Assembly: GCF_020217485.1 (NCBI RefSeq) | Contig: NZ_JAEKMI010000005.1 | Coordinates: forward strand, 62,001 to 126,000 | Direction: 5' to 3' | DNA: 64,000 nt | From: Mycobacterium sp. WUMAC-067 | Lineage (GTDB): Bacteria; Actinomycetota; Actinomycetes; Mycobacteriales; Mycobacteriaceae | Shown: piece by piece, positions 10,037 to 18,144 of the stretch | Position numbering within the stretch: position 1 is the stretch's first letter | Layout of the letters: the number at the start of each line of letters is the position of its first letter | Made by a program: the position numbers and the translations under genes | Notes under the pieces: model-generated | Seen by the model: the letters and a program-made list of their open reading frames with translations, nothing else | Database searches by the model: none | What the model was told of the DNA's origin: nothing

Positions 10037-11218
10037 ATGTCAGCGGGTTTATTGAACGGCCGAGCCGCCATCGTCGGCATCGGCGCGACCGACTTCTCGA
10101 AGGACTCCGGTCGCAGCGAGTTGCGGTTGGCCGCCGAGGCGGTCTTGGATGCCCTGGACGACGCCGGGCTGAGCCCGTCCGACGTCGACGGGCTGACCAC
10201 CTTCACGATGGACACCAACAACGAGACCGCGGTGGCGCGTGCGGTCGGCATCGGTGACCTGAAGTTCTTCTCGCAGATCGGTTACGGCGGCGGCGCCGCG
10301 TGCGCGACCGTTCAGCAGGCCGCGATCGCCGTCGCCACCGGGGTGGCCGACGTCGTCGTCGCGTACCGGGCGTTCAACGAGCGCTCCGGCATGCGGTTCG
10401 GTCAGGTCCAGACCCGGCTGGCGGGAGATGCCCGCGCACAAGCGGATTCGACCACGGCCGACAATTCCTTCTCCTACCCGCACGGGCTTTCGACGCCTGC
10501 GGCGCAGGTCGCAATGATCGCCCAGCGCTATATGCACCTGTCCGGGGCGACCAGCCGGGACTTCGGCGCGATTTCGGTGGCCGACCGCAAGCATGCGGCC
10601 AAGAACCCGAAGGCGTACTTCTACGAGAAACCGATAACCATTGAGGACCACCAGAATTCGCGGTGGATCGCCGAGCCGCTGCGGCTGCTGGACTGCTGCC
10701 AGGAGACCGACGGTGCGGTCGCGATCGTGGTGACCTCGCCCGAGCGCGCGCGGGACCTCAAGCAGCGCCCGGCGATCATCGAGGCGGCGGCGCAGGGCTC
10801 CAGCCCCGACCAGTACACGATGGTCAGCTACTACCGGCCCGAACTCGGCCTGCCCGAGATGGGGGTTGTCGGTCGGCAGCTGTGGGCGCAATCGGGGTTG
10901 AAGCCGACCGACATCCAGACCGCTGTGCTGTACGACCACTTCACCCCGTTCACGCTGATTCAGTTGGAGGAGTTGGGGTTCTGCGGTCGTGGCGAGGCCA
11001 AGGATTTCATCGCCGACGGCGCGATCGAGATCGGCGGCCGGCTCCCCATCAACACCCACGGCGGCCAACTCGGTGAGGCCTACATCCACGGCATGAACGG
11101 CATCGCCGAAGGAGTGCGGCAACTGCGGGGCACCTCGGTGAACCCGGTGCCCGATGTCGAGCACGTCCTCGTCACCGCGGGTACGGGCGTGCCCACGTCC
11201 GGCCTCATCCTCGGCTAG
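10037..11218 (+). CDS. ltp2: Retro-aldolase Ltp2 (thiolase fold)
   Basis: Thiolase-superfamily protein of 393 residues that cleaves 17-hydroxy-3-oxo-pregnene-20-carboxyl-CoA into androstenedione and propionyl-CoA, ending side-chain degradation. It keeps the fold motifs (GGGAACATVQQA, TDGAVAIVV, NTHGGQLGEAYIHGMNG) but in SCP-x/aldolase form rather than with the classical thiolase Cys/His set. Known biochemistry shows it needs the DUF35 domain of ChsH2, encoded two genes upstream. The ATG follows the chsH1 stop with no gap. It is the last gene of the cyp125 operon; two hairpins follow 38 bases later. Confidence 0.95.
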   Translation: MSAGLLNGRAAIVGIGATDFSKDSGRSELRLAAEAVLDALDDAGLSPSDVDGLTTFTMDTNNETAVARAVGIGDLKFFSQIGYGGGAACATVQQAAIAVATGVADVVVAYRAFNERSGMRFGQVQTRLAGDARAQADSTTADNSFSYPHGLSTPAAQVAMIAQRYMHLSGATSRDFGAISVADRKHAAKNPKAYFYEKPITIEDHQNSRWIAEPLRLLDCCQETDGAVAIVVTSPERARDLKQRPAIIEAAAQGSSPDQYTMVSYYRPELGLPEMGVVGRQLWAQSGLKPTDIQTAVLYDHFTPFTLIQLEELGFCGRGEAKDFIADGAIEIGGRLPINTHGGQLGEAYIHGMNGIAEGVRQLRGTSVNPVPDVEHVLVTAGTGVPTSGLILG

Positions 11219-11255
11219 CCGCCTTCGGCTGTCGGTTTGCCGCCGAGCTTGCCGC

Positions 11256-11313
11256 CGAGCGTGCGACTAGCCGCACGCTCGACGACGAACGTGAAACTAG
11301 CTTCACGTTCGTC
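11256..11313. repeat. Two tandem hairpins sharing an ACTAGC loop
   Basis: Hairpin 1 has arms CGAGCGTGCG (11256-11265) and CGCACGCTCG (11272-11281). Hairpin 2 has arms GACGAACGTGAA (11284-11295) and TTCACGTTCGTC (11302-11313). Both are perfect and both enclose the same six-base loop ACTAGC. They follow ltp2 and may terminate the operon, but there is no U-tract. The matching sequence CGAACGTGAAGCT recurs twice directly downstream of the next gene. Confidence 0.8.
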
Positions 11314-11355
11314 AACTGAAGTGACGCCCTAGCGGTCGCATGCAACGCTGCGGTC

Positions 11356-12195
11356 ATGGCCGAGCCGTTCATAGGCAGTGAGGCGGTTGCGCGTGGCATC
11401 GTGACCAAAAGCCGGCTGTACACGCGCTACATGCGGTTGTTCCGCGATGTCTACGTCGATCCCGACACCGACGTCACGGCGGCACTGAGGGCGAAGGCGG
11501 GGTGGTTGTGGGCCGGGCGTCGGGGAGTGGTCGCGGGATTTTCGGCGGCGGCCCTACACGGCAGCAAGTGGGTGGATGACCGGCGGGTGGTGGAGCTGAT
11601 CCACGACAATCGCCACCGCGTTCCGGGAATCCAGGTGCATGGCGATTTCATCGAGGACGACGAAGTCGAAATCATTGGCGGGGTGCCGGTCACGACACCG
11701 GCAAGGACCGCACTCGATCTGGGTTGCTGGTACCCGCTCATGGCTGCTGTTGCGGGCATCGATGCGCTCGCCCGAGCGACGGAGATCAAAGCAGCGGATA
11801 TCGACTTGTTGGGTCGCAGGTATGCGGGACGCAGGGGTATTGCGCGAGCACGACATGCGTTGGAGCTATTCGACGCTGGGGCCCAGTCACCCAAGGAGTC
11901 GTGGCTGCGCGTTGTCTTGATCCAAGCCGGCCTGCCGAAGCCGCAGACACAGATCCCGGTGCTCGACGAATTCGCCAGCGTGATCGGCTATCTGGATATG
12001 GGTTGGGAGGATGTCAAAGTCGCTGTTGAGTACGACGGCGACCACCATCGCAGCGATCGTTCGCAATACAACTGGGACATCACGCGATTAGAGAGAATGC
12101 AGCGTCGTGGATGGACGATAATCCGGGTGGTGGCTGGGAATCGACCGGCCGATATCGTTCGTCGGGTCCGAGCGGCCCGCGCCAGCCGAACGTGA
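11356..12195 (+). CDS. Endonuclease-like protein with N-terminal AbiEi-type region and C-terminal DUF559/Vsr-like domain
   Basis: Protein of 279 residues. The N-terminal half (FIGSEAVARGIVTKSRLYTR, VVAGFSAAALHGSKWV, VTTPARTALDLG) resembles the winged-helix AbiEi antitoxin-like family. The C-terminal part (about 185-279) has the DUF559/very-short-patch-repair nuclease pattern, with GYLDMGWEDVKVAVEYDGDHH supplying the acidic residues, then W..IRV. A paralog lies at 30480-31355. Biochemical function is unknown; nuclease activity is predicted from the fold. It occupies the site where M. tuberculosis has PPE63 and is bracketed by CGAACGTGAA repeats, the downstream one supplying its stop codon, so it may be an acquired cassette. 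The ATG at 11356 is used. Confidence 0.85.
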   Translation: MAEPFIGSEAVARGIVTKSRLYTRYMRLFRDVYVDPDTDVTAALRAKAGWLWAGRRGVVAGFSAAALHGSKWVDDRRVVELIHDNRHRVPGIQVHGDFIEDDEVEIIGGVPVTTPARTALDLGCWYPLMAAVAGIDALARATEIKAADIDLLGRRYAGRRGIARARHALELFDAGAQSPKESWLRVVLIQAGLPKPQTQIPVLDEFASVIGYLDMGWEDVKVAVEYDGDHHRSDRSQYNWDITRLERMQRRGWTIIRVVAGNRPADIVRRVRAARASRT

Positions 12196-12235
12196 AGCTG
12201 GCCGCACAGTAGAGCGCGAACGTGAAGCTAGCCGC
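12187..12235. repeat. Direct repeat of CGAACGTGAAGCT(G/A)GCCGC
   Basis: Two 19-base copies (12187-12205 and 12217-12235), 30 bases apart and differing at one base. They are related to the left arm and loop of the 11284-11313 hairpin. The first copy contains the stop codon of the preceding gene. Confidence 0.75.
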
Positions 12236-12265
12236 GCGCTGGAGCTCGGCGGAAGGGCCGGAACC

Positions 12266-13126
12266 CTACGCCGGGACCAGCTCGACGCCGGAGAGCACGA
12301 CGGCGTTGTCGCGCGAGGGCGCGACGACGCTGGCCACAAACCGGCCGCTCTCCTTCCAGATGCCGACCTTGAGCGTCTCGCCGGGGAATGCCACCCCGGC
12401 GAAACGCGCACCGTAGGCGGCCACCGCGGCGGTGTCACCGTCGAGCAGCGCGTCGGTGATCGCCTTGCAGGTCATCCCGTACGTGCACAGCCCATGCAGG
12501 ATGGGCTGCGAAAAGCCTGCGGCAGCGGCGAATTCGGGATCGGAGTGCAGCGGGTTGCGGTCGCCGCACAGCCGGTAGAGCAGCGCCTGCTGCGGCAGGA
12601 TCGGCACGTCGACCTCGAGATCGGGGGCGCGGTCGGGCGCGGCGTCGCCCCCCGACGGCCCGCGCTCACCACCGAAGCCGCCTTCGCCGCGGGCGAAGAT
12701 GGACCGTCGCTGCGTCCACAACAGCGTGCCGTCCGGCGCGGTCACCGTGGTCTCGCTCCAGATCACCGCGGCCTTGCCCTTGTCCCAGATGTCCGTGAAC
12801 CGGGTGACGGCCTTCGCCGAGCCCGACGGTGGCAACGGCCCGGGCACCTCGACCCGCTCGCTGGCGTGCAGCACCTTGCCCAGTTCGATGTCGATGCCCG
12901 GGAACTGCACGGTCGGCGGTTTCGTGGCGTGGAAGGTGGCGGCCACGTTGCCGAACGTGGGCAGCACCTGCGGGGTGTCGTCGACCAGGTAGCGCAGCTC
13001 GCGCGGATCCATCGGATCGGCGCCCGCGCCCAGCCCGAGGTGGTAGAGCTGCACATCGCTACTGGCCCAAGAGAATTCGATGGGATCCAGCTCGGCGTTC
13101 AGCGCGACGTCTACGTCGATAGGCAT
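12266..13126 (-). CDS. chsH3: Enoyl-CoA hydratase ChsH3 (MaoC-type, Rv3538/hsd4B ortholog)
   Basis: Double hot-dog hydratase of 286 residues. The C-terminal domain has the hydratase-2 motif GDRNPLHSDPEFAAAAGF followed by PILHGLCTYG, with the catalytic Asp/His pair in D-x-N-P-x-H. The N-terminal domain is the degenerate partner. In M. tuberculosis Rv3538 is annotated hsd4B and characterised as ChsH3, a 2-enoyl-CoA hydratase of the cholesterol side-chain cycles. Its ATG at 13126 lies one base after the kstD stop, so the two genes form a kstD-chsH3 operon under the box at 14812. A glycine-rich linker (GEGGFGGERGPSGGD) separates the domains. Confidence 0.93.
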   Translation of the reverse strand: MPIDVDVALNAELDPIEFSWASSDVQLYHLGLGAGADPMDPRELRYLVDDTPQVLPTFGNVAATFHATKPPTVQFPGIDIELGKVLHASERVEVPGPLPPSGSAKAVTRFTDIWDKGKAAVIWSETTVTAPDGTLLWTQRRSIFARGEGGFGGERGPSGGDAAPDRAPDLEVDVPILPQQALLYRLCGDRNPLHSDPEFAAAAGFSQPILHGLCTYGMTCKAITDALLDGDTAAVAAYGARFAGVAFPGETLKVGIWKESGRFVASVVAPSRDNAVVLSGVELVPA

Positions 13127-13127
13127 G

Positions 13128-14810
13128 TCAGTTCTCTCCCGCTATGTGCAATGCCGCCAGGTAGCCGAACGTCATGGCCGGGCCGATGGTGCCACCCGGA
13201 CCGGGATACGTGTGGCCCATCACCGGGGCACTGACATTGCCCGCGGCGTAAAGCCCTTCGATGATACTGCCGTCGTCGCGCAGCGCCCGGCCGTGGACGT
13301 CGGTGCGGATGCCGCCCTTGGTCCCCAGGTCGCCGGGCACCATCTTGGCGGCGTAGTACGGCGCGTGGCTGATCTCGCCGAGGTTGGGGTTGGGCTTGTT
13401 GGTCGGGTCGCCGTAGTACCTGTCGTAGGCGCTCTCGCCACGCTGGAAGTCCGCGTCCACACCGGAGCGCGCGAAACCGTTGAAACGTTCCACGGTCGCG
13501 GTGAATTCGTCCACCGGAAGTCCGGCCTTGGTCGCCAGCTCCGCCAGCGTGTCGGCCGTGATGATGACGCCCGACTCCAGCCACTTACGTGGAATGCGTT
13601 GTCCGGGTTGCAATCCCGCGAAGATGTAGCGGTCGCGGTACTGCTGGTCGAAGACCAGCCACGCGGGAATGTTCTCACCCGGCCCCGGCCCCTGGCCGTA
13701 TTCGCCGCCGTACATGTGATGGCAGGCTTCCACGTAGGGCATCGACTCGTTCATGAACCGTTTGCCGGACATGTTGACGATGATCGATCCCGGCGAGTTG
13801 CGCTCCGACAGTGCGAACCACGGCGCACCGACCAACGGGACGGTGGGCCCCCACCAGGCGTCTTCCATCAATTCGAGTCCGGCGCCCAGCTTTTCGGCGG
13901 CGACGATGCCGTCGCCGGTGTTTGCCACCGCGCCGACGGTCCATTCGGTGGTGATCGGCGCGCGCTGGTACTTGACCCGCATCTGTTCGTTGTGCTCGAA
14001 CCCGCCCGACGCCAGGATCACGCCGCGACGGGCCCGGATCAGTTGGGGCTCACCCGATTCGGCTTCGCCGGCGCCGCGTACGTAGACCCCGCGCACCACG
14101 CCGTCGTCGACGTACAGGTCGGTGAGGGCGGTGTTGAGCACCACCGGAACACCGGCCCGTTGCAACCCGATTCGCAGCGGCCCGATCAGCGCCCGGCCCA
14201 TGCCGACGAGGTTCTTGCCGGTCGCCTTGGCCCACATCGTGCGGGCGCCGACCTTCAGGCTGCGCAGCACGCCGCGCGGGTGGCGCTTCAGCTGGTTCAA
14301 CCGCACGTAATCCTGTTGCATCACCACGACGTTGAGCGGCACTTTGCCGTACGCGGGCTCCAGGCCACGCTCGTCGGCCCCGAGCTTGCGGGCGTTGAAC
14401 GGCTTCGGCTCGATCGAGCGGCCCTCCGCGCGCCCGCCCGGCGACTCGGGGTAGTAATCGGAGTACTTCGGCACCCAGCACATCTTCAGCGGCGTGTGCT
14501 TGAGCACGAACGACAACATCTCGGGCCCGCGCTCGAGGTAGGTGTCGATGCGTTCCGGCTCGACGACGTTGCCGATGATCCCGTGCAGATACGTGCGGGC
14601 GGCTTCCGCGGTGTCCTTGACCCCGTCACGCTTGAGCACTTCGTTATTTGGGATCCAAACGCCGCCGCCCGAGCGTGCGGTCGAGCCACCAAAGTGCGGG
14701 GCCTTTTCGATGACTATTGTGGAAAGACCCCGGTGAGCGGCGGTAAGGGCGGCCACCATGCCGGCCCCGCCGCTCCCGACCACGACGACGTCGTACTCCT
14801 GCGCTGACAT
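13128..14810 (-). CDS. kstD: 3-Ketosteroid delta-1-dehydrogenase KstD
   Basis: FAD enzyme of 560 residues that inserts the C1-C2 double bond in ring A (androstenedione to androstadienedione), which with KshA leads to ring opening. The N-terminal dinucleotide fold is VVVVGSGGAGMVAA and the family signature near the C-terminus is GHTYPGPGGTIGPAMTFGY. Length matches M. tuberculosis KstD (563). The chosen ATG at 14810 is one base from a KstR operator; upstream in-frame codons lie inside the operator, so the mRNA is probably leaderless. It is divergent from hsaEGF and followed by chsH3. Confidence 0.96.
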   Translation of the reverse strand: MSAQEYDVVVVGSGGAGMVAALTAAHRGLSTIVIEKAPHFGGSTARSGGGVWIPNNEVLKRDGVKDTAEAARTYLHGIIGNVVEPERIDTYLERGPEMLSFVLKHTPLKMCWVPKYSDYYPESPGGRAEGRSIEPKPFNARKLGADERGLEPAYGKVPLNVVVMQQDYVRLNQLKRHPRGVLRSLKVGARTMWAKATGKNLVGMGRALIGPLRIGLQRAGVPVVLNTALTDLYVDDGVVRGVYVRGAGEAESGEPQLIRARRGVILASGGFEHNEQMRVKYQRAPITTEWTVGAVANTGDGIVAAEKLGAGLELMEDAWWGPTVPLVGAPWFALSERNSPGSIIVNMSGKRFMNESMPYVEACHHMYGGEYGQGPGPGENIPAWLVFDQQYRDRYIFAGLQPGQRIPRKWLESGVIITADTLAELATKAGLPVDEFTATVERFNGFARSGVDADFQRGESAYDRYYGDPTNKPNPNLGEISHAPYYAAKMVPGDLGTKGGIRTDVHGRALRDDGSIIEGLYAAGNVSAPVMGHTYPGPGGTIGPAMTFGYLAALHIAGEN

Positions 14811-14811
14811 G

Positions 14812-14825
14812 TAGAACACGTTATA
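14812..14825. promoter_or_regulatory. KstR operator between kstD and hsaE
   Basis: TAGAACACGTTATA matches TNNAACNNGTTNNA. It abuts the kstD start and lies 57 bases before hsaE, so it can regulate both divergent operons. Confidence 0.9.
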
Positions 14826-14882
14826 GAATTGCCCGGGGCGGCCGCTACTGGCCCGGTCGACCGTACGAGGAGACGTAGAGAA

Positions 14883-15668
14883 ATGCTCAGTGTTGCTACC
14901 CGCGACGAGCTCGCTGCCGACTTGGCGCAGGCTGAGCGCAGCGGTGAGCCGATCCCGCCGCTGACCGCCGCCTATCCGGACATCGACGTCGTCGACGCCT
15001 ACGAGATTCAGCTGATCAACATCCGCCAGCGGGTCGCCGAGGGCGCCCGCGTGCTGGGCCACAAGGTGGGGCTGTCGTCGTTGGCGATCCAGCAGATGAT
15101 GGGCGTCGACGAGCCCGACTACGGGCATTTGCTCGACGAGATGCAGCTGTTCGAAGACACCCCGGTCAAGGCGAACCGCTACCTGTATCCGCGGGTGGAG
15201 GTCGAGGTCGGTTTCGTGTTGAACGCGGACCTGCCGGGGGCCGGTTGCACGGAGGACGACGTACTGGCGGCCACCGAGGCGCTGGTCCCGTCCATCGAGT
15301 TGATCGACACCCGGATCACCGACTGGAAGATCGAGCTGTGCGACACCATCGCCGATAACGCGTCGTCGGCCGGTTTCGTGCTGGGTCAGGCCCGGGTGTC
15401 CCCCCGCGACATCGACGTCAAGGGGATCGACGCGGTGCTGCGCTGCAACGGCGAGGTCGTCGCGGAGGGCCGCACCGACGCGGTGCTGGGCAACCCCGTC
15501 ACCGCGGTGGCGTGGCTGGCCCGCAAGGTGGACGGGTTCGGCGTGCGGTTACGCAAGGGCGACGTCGTGCTGCCCGGATCGTGCACGCGGGCGATCGACG
15601 CGCACCCCGGCGACGAGTTCGTCGCCGACTTCGCAGGCCTCGGTTCGGTGCGTCTGGCGTTCGAATAG
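14883..15668 (+). CDS. hsaE: 2-Hydroxyhexa-2,4-dienoate hydratase HsaE
   Basis: Hydratase of 261 residues in the 2-hydroxypenta-2,4-dienoate hydratase/FAH-like family. It hydrates the five/six-carbon dienol released from rings A/B by HsaD to 4-hydroxy-2-oxohexanoate. Family features include LGHKVGLSS near residue 60, YPRVEVEVGFVL (metal-binding glutamates) and the C-terminal VLPGSCTRAI. The start ATG at 14883 follows CGAGGAGACG. It is the first gene of hsaE-hsaG-hsaF, the steroid version of the meta-cleavage lower pathway. Confidence 0.95.
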   Translation: MLSVATRDELAADLAQAERSGEPIPPLTAAYPDIDVVDAYEIQLINIRQRVAEGARVLGHKVGLSSLAIQQMMGVDEPDYGHLLDEMQLFEDTPVKANRYLYPRVEVEVGFVLNADLPGAGCTEDDVLAATEALVPSIELIDTRITDWKIELCDTIADNASSAGFVLGQARVSPRDIDVKGIDAVLRCNGEVVAEGRTDAVLGNPVTAVAWLARKVDGFGVRLRKGDVVLPGSCTRAIDAHPGDEFVADFAGLGSVRLAFE

Positions 15669-15719
15669 GCTCGAATTAAATCGACCAACTTAAATCTCAG
15701 TAGTTCGAAAAGGGGCATC

Positions 15720-16652
15720 ATGCCGTCCAAGGCGAGTGTGGCCATTGTCGGGTCGGGCAACATCAGCACTGACCTGCTCTACAAGTTGTTGCGGTCGGAC
15801 TGGCTGGAGCCGCGCTGGATGGTCGGCATCGACCCCGAAAGCGAGGGTCTGGCGCGGGCCCGCAAGCTGGGTTTGGAGACCACCCACGAGGGCGTGGACT
15901 GGCTGTTGGCGCAGTCGGACAAACCCGACCTGGTCTTCGAGGCGACCAGCGCCTACGTGCACCGCGACGCCGCACCCAAGTACGAGGCCGCCGGCATCCG
16001 GGCCATCGACCTGACGCCGGCCGCGGTGGGTCCGGCGGTGATCCCGCCGGCCAACCTGCGCCAGCACCTGGATGCGCCGAACGTCAACATGATCACCTGC
16101 GGTGGCCAGGCCACCATTCCGATCGTGTACGCGGTGTCGCGCGCGGTCGCCGACCTCGGTGGCGTGCCGTATGCCGAGATCGTCGCCTCGGTCGCCTCGC
16201 TGTCGGCGGGGCCGGGCACCCGGGCCAACATCGACGAGTTCACCAAGACCACCAGCAAGGGCGTGGAGACCATCGGCGGTGCCGCCCGCGGCAAGGCGAT
16301 CATCATCTTGAACCCGGCCGACCCGCCGATGATCATGCGCGACACCATCTTCTGCGCCCTCCCCGAGGACGCCGACCGCGACGCGGTCGCCCAATCCATC
16401 CACGACGTGGTCGCCGAGGTGCAGACCTACGTGCCCGGCTACCGGCTGCTCAACGAACCCCAGTTCGACGATCCGTCGATCAACTCCGGAGGCCAGGCGC
16501 TGGTCACCACGTTCGTCGAAGTCGAGGGCGCCGGCGATTACCTGCCCCCCTATGCGGGCAACCTGGACATCATGACCGCCGCGGCGACCAAGGTCGGCGA
16601 GGAGATCGCCAAGGAATCCTTGACCGCGACGGCCGGAGGAGCGCAAGCATGA
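15720..16652 (+). CDS. hsaG: Propanal/acetaldehyde dehydrogenase (acylating) HsaG
   Basis: CoA-acylating aldehyde dehydrogenase of 310 residues that turns propanal from HsaF into propionyl-CoA with NAD+. It shows the N-terminal Rossmann start [13 protein letters not shown], the active-site cysteine in [14 protein letters not shown] and [11 protein letters not shown]. It normally forms a channelling complex with the aldolase encoded next. The ATG at 15720 follows AAAAGGGG; the stop overlaps the hsaF ATG (ATGA). The 51-base gap from hsaE is AT-richer than its surroundings but holds no KstR box. Confidence 0.95.
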   Translation: MPSKASVAIVGSGNISTDLLYKLLRSDWLEPRWMVGIDPESEGLARARKLGLETTHEGVDWLLAQSDKPDLVFEATSAYVHRDAAPKYEAAGIRAIDLTPAAVGPAVIPPANLRQHLDAPNVNMITCGGQATIPIVYAVSRAVADLGGVPYAEIVASVASLSAGPGTRANIDEFTKTTSKGVETIGGAARGKAIIILNPADPPMIMRDTIFCALPEDADRDAVAQSIHDVVAEVQTYVPGYRLLNEPQFDDPSINSGGQALVTTFVEVEGAGDYLPPYAGNLDIMTAAATKVGEEIAKESLTATAGGAQA

Positions 16653-17710
16653 GTACCACCGACATCTTCTTCAACCCGGTCTGGGACGTCCGGATGACCG
16701 ACACGTCGCTGCGCGACGGCTCGCACCACAAACGCCACCAGTTCACCAAGGACGAGGTCGGCGCCATCGTGGCCGCCCTGGACGCCGCGGGTGTGCCCGT
16801 CATCGAGGTCACCCACGGCGACGGGCTGGGCGGCTCGAGCTTCAACTACGGGTTCTCCAAGACCCCCGAGCAGGAGCTGATCAAGCTCGCCGCCGAAACC
16901 GCCAAAGAGGCCAAGATCGCCTTCTTGATGCTGCCCGGTGTGGGCACCAAGGAGGACATCAAAGAGGCCCAGAACAACGGCGGCTCGATCTGCCGGATCG
17001 CCACGCACTGCACCGAGGCCGACGTCTCGATCCAGCACTTCGGCCTGGCCCGCGAACTCGGCCTGGAAACCGTCGGCTTCTTGATGATGAGCCACACCAT
17101 CTCCCCGGAGAAGCTGGCCGCCCAGGCCCGCATCATGGCCGATGCCGGCTGCCAGTGCGTCTACGTGGTCGACTCGGCCGGGGCGCTGGTCCTCGAAGGC
17201 GTGCGGGACCGGGTCGCCGCGCTGGTCGCCGAACTCGGCGACGACGCCCAGGTCGGCTTCCACGGCCACGAGAACCTCGGACTCGGGGTGGCCAACAGCG
17301 TCGAGGCCGTGCGCGCCGGCGCCAAGCAGATCGACGGCTCGTGCCGCCGCTTCGGCGCCGGGGCGGGCAACGCGCCCGTCGAGGCGCTGATCGGGGTGTT
17401 CGACAAGATCGGCGTCAAAACCGGCATCGACTTCTTCGACATCGCCGACGCCGCCGAAGAGGTCGTCGCCCCCGCCATGCCCGCCGAGTGCCTGCTCGAC
17501 CGCAACGCCCTCATCATGGGCTACTCCGGGGTCTACTCCAGCTTCCTCAAGCACGCCATCCGCCAGGGTGAGCGCTACGGCGTCCCGCCGCATGAGCTGT
17601 TGCACCGGGCCGGCCAGCGCAAGCTCATCGGCGGCCAGGAGGACCAGCTGATCGACATCGCGCTGGAGATCAAGCGCGAGCAGGAAAGCGGCGCCGCGAC
17701 CGCTCGCTAG
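16649..17710 (+). CDS. hsaF: 4-Hydroxy-2-oxovalerate/oxohexanoate aldolase HsaF
   Basis: DRE-TIM metallolyase of 353 residues that cleaves 4-hydroxy-2-oxohexanoate to pyruvate and propanal. The signature [17 protein letters not shown] gives the catalytic Arg/Asp and metal-binding Asp. [15 protein letters not shown] provides the metal-binding His residues. The C-terminal communication domain ([14 protein letters not shown]) contacts HsaG and lines the aldehyde channel in homologs. Its ATG overlaps the hsaG stop. It is the last gene of the operon. Confidence 0.95.
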   Translation: MSTTDIFFNPVWDVRMTDTSLRDGSHHKRHQFTKDEVGAIVAALDAAGVPVIEVTHGDGLGGSSFNYGFSKTPEQELIKLAAETAKEAKIAFLMLPGVGTKEDIKEAQNNGGSICRIATHCTEADVSIQHFGLARELGLETVGFLMMSHTISPEKLAAQARIMADAGCQCVYVVDSAGALVLEGVRDRVAALVAELGDDAQVGFHGHENLGLGVANSVEAVRAGAKQIDGSCRRFGAGAGNAPVEALIGVFDKIGVKTGIDFFDIADAAEEVVAPAMPAECLLDRNALIMGYSGVYSSFLKHAIRQGERYGVPPHELLHRAGQRKLIGGQEDQLIDIALEIKREQESGAATAR

Positions 17711-17753
17711 CACACACAGGGCACGCAAAGGTAGCGCGAGTAACCTGGCGCGC

Positions 17754-18056
17754 ATGAGCACATCCAAGACAGTCGGCGCCCGCCGCCGTGGGCTGCACGG
17801 CCTGCTCGTCGGGGGGCTACTAACCGCCACCGCGGCAACGTTGATCGCGCTGCCGGTGGCCAACGCGGATCCCGGGTGTAATCAGGACGTGGGTAGTTCC
17901 ATCGACTCGTACCTGCAGCGCCATCCCGACCTCCACCAGCAACTGATCGACAAGTCAAAGGGCGAGGGCGGTAACGGCAGCGTGATCGACTACCTGAACC
18001 GGCATCCCGACGTGCGCCAGCACCTGATCGAGCTGTCCCACGCCTGCCCGCCGTAG
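17754..18056 (+). CDS. Hemophore-related exported small protein (Rv0203/Rv1174c type)
   Basis: Precursor of 100 residues with a clear signal peptide: basic start (ARRRGLHG), hydrophobic core (LLVGGLLTATAATLIALPV) and likely cleavage after VANA. The mature part of about 60 residues has two cysteines at its ends (DPGCNQDV and SHACPP) and two YL.RHPD(V/L) repeats, typical of the mycobacterial hemophore-like family of Rv0203 and Rv1174c (TB8.4). Heme binding is known for Rv0203 only, so it is a family-level inference here. It lies between hsaF and Rv3531c, where M. tuberculosis carries PPE61 and PPE62. Confidence 0.82.
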   Translation: MSTSKTVGARRRGLHGLLVGGLLTATAATLIALPVANADPGCNQDVGSSIDSYLQRHPDLHQQLIDKSKGEGGNGSVIDYLNRHPDVRQHLIELSHACPP

Positions 18057-18120
18057 CGAAGCTGCCTCGTCCTTGAACCCCGCGGCCGACGCGCCGGAAT
18101 GTTCGCCATTGACGAAAAAG

Positions 18121-18134
18121 TAGAACACGTTCTA
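18121..18134. promoter_or_regulatory. KstR operator at the Rv3531c operon
   Basis: TAGAACACGTTCTA is a perfect 14-base palindrome matching TNNAACNNGTTNNA. It ends 10 bases before the GTG start of the next gene, leaving no room for a separate ribosome binding site, as expected for a leaderless transcript. Confidence 0.92.
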
Positions 18135-18144
18135 GCGTCTAGGC

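Noticed and set aside
15669..15719. A KstR box in the AT-richer hsaE-hsaG gap
   Set aside because: The sequence has ATTAAAT and CCAACTTAAAT segments but no AACNNGTT core.
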